Of a stretch of 64,000 nucleotides of DNA, positions 63,652 to 64,000 are shown in pieces. Position numbers and translations under genes: made by a program. The notes under the pieces were generated by a model, which worked only from the letters and a program-made list of their open reading frames with translations, had not been told where the DNA came from and did no database searches. Positions within the stretch are counted from its first letter, which is position 1. Each line of letters starts with the position of its first letter. The stretch spans positions 50,870,440 to 50,934,439 of the forward strand of contig OX485807.1 of the NCBI GenBank assembly GCA_950295325.1. Direction: 5' to 3'. Source of the stretch: Polytrichum commune. Lineage: Eukaryota; Streptophyta; Polytrichopsida; Polytrichales; Polytrichaceae.

Positions 63652-64000
63652 CCCGGGTACGCAACTCCCGTATTACATGGTCCTGATTATAATCACTTAT
63701 AATGTGTTTTAGTCCAATATTGAGTGATACAATTTGTTTCAATGTAGGAAACCCTTGTAGCCCTTCTAACAAGGAATCCAAAAATGTAATTATATATAGG
63801 AAATGAATATATTTTGAAGCATATAATTGCATTAAAAACCTAATTATATGAATTTTTTTAATACAAGTACCATAGGTCAAACTACCCAACTTTTTGGACT
63901 TTTTAATAAAATTTTAACATTGTGAATGAATTATAATTTTAATGGGAGGCTTAATAAATATGCAACCCAACTTTTTTTTCATCTCATTTATTTAATTTGG
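63652..64000 (+). mobile_element. Miniature element copy, left part, running off the window
   Basis: It opens with CCCGGGTACGCAACTCCC and matches 39149-39292 followed directly by 48453 onward, that is, an uninterrupted copy of the element that element 2 split. It is inserted in the copia remnant. The right end and target duplication lie outside the window. Confidence 0.85.

Overview
This window reads as nuclear DNA of a land plant. Supporting signs are an intron-split class III peroxidase gene, a plant-type cytochrome P450 remnant, short (TTTAGGG)n tracts, a Ty1/copia retrotransposon, and several small terminal-inverted-repeat (TIR) transposons with clear target-site duplications (TSDs). I cannot name the species. 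The density of unfamiliar multi-gene DNA transposons suggests a repeat-rich, possibly non-seed, plant, but that is only inference.

Layout. 1-8.4 kb: mostly non-coding, with a broken P450 gene (minus strand, about 2.4-4.1 kb) and a 681-bp hAT-like miniature element (5269-5949). 8.4-15.1 kb: two convergent intron-containing genes, a RING-like/coiled-coil protein (+) and a DDE-type transposase-like protein (-), with a 325-bp TA-flanked miniature element between them. 16.27-35.04 kb: an 18.8-kb element (element 1) bounded by 27-bp identical inverted ends starting ACACTATATTCG. It carries a DUF7869-like transposase gene (-), a large GC-rich gene coding for a ParB-like domain plus a degenerate DNA-methyltransferase-like domain (+), an FCP1/SCP-type HAD phosphatase-like gene (+), and a small lysine-rich gene (+). 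About 38 copies of one short palindrome (TTTGGGTCG-N2-CGACCCAAA) lie in tandem arrays and in the introns of the ParB gene. 35.3-37.7 kb: a further transposase-like gene (-). 39.15-48.86 kb: a nested stack. A 547-bp miniature element (8-bp TSD GAAATATG) was split by a 9.15-kb relative of element 1 (element 2, TSD TTATATA). Element 2 keeps only fragments of the phosphatase and lysine-rich genes, and has arrays of a different palindrome (TTTACGAACG-N2-CGTTCGTAAA). 51.4-54.7 kb: an apparently intact four-exon class III peroxidase gene (-). 55.0-58.6 kb: a large inverted repeat with a copia gag fragment in its loop. 58.7-60.1 kb: a Harbinger-like element with TSD TTA. 60.1-63.65 kb: a decayed copia polyprotein (-), interrupted at 63652 by another copy of the 547-bp miniature element family, which runs out of the window.

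The main candidate for something undescribed is element 1 with its relative element 2. Bacterial ParB proteins bind clusters of short palindromes (parS). Here a eukaryotic transposon codes for a ParB-like protein and carries dozens of short palindromes in and around that gene, while a related element carries a different palindrome in a comparable layout. The ParB-palindrome link is a hypothesis. The repeats, their positions, the element ends and the gene structures are read directly from the sequence.
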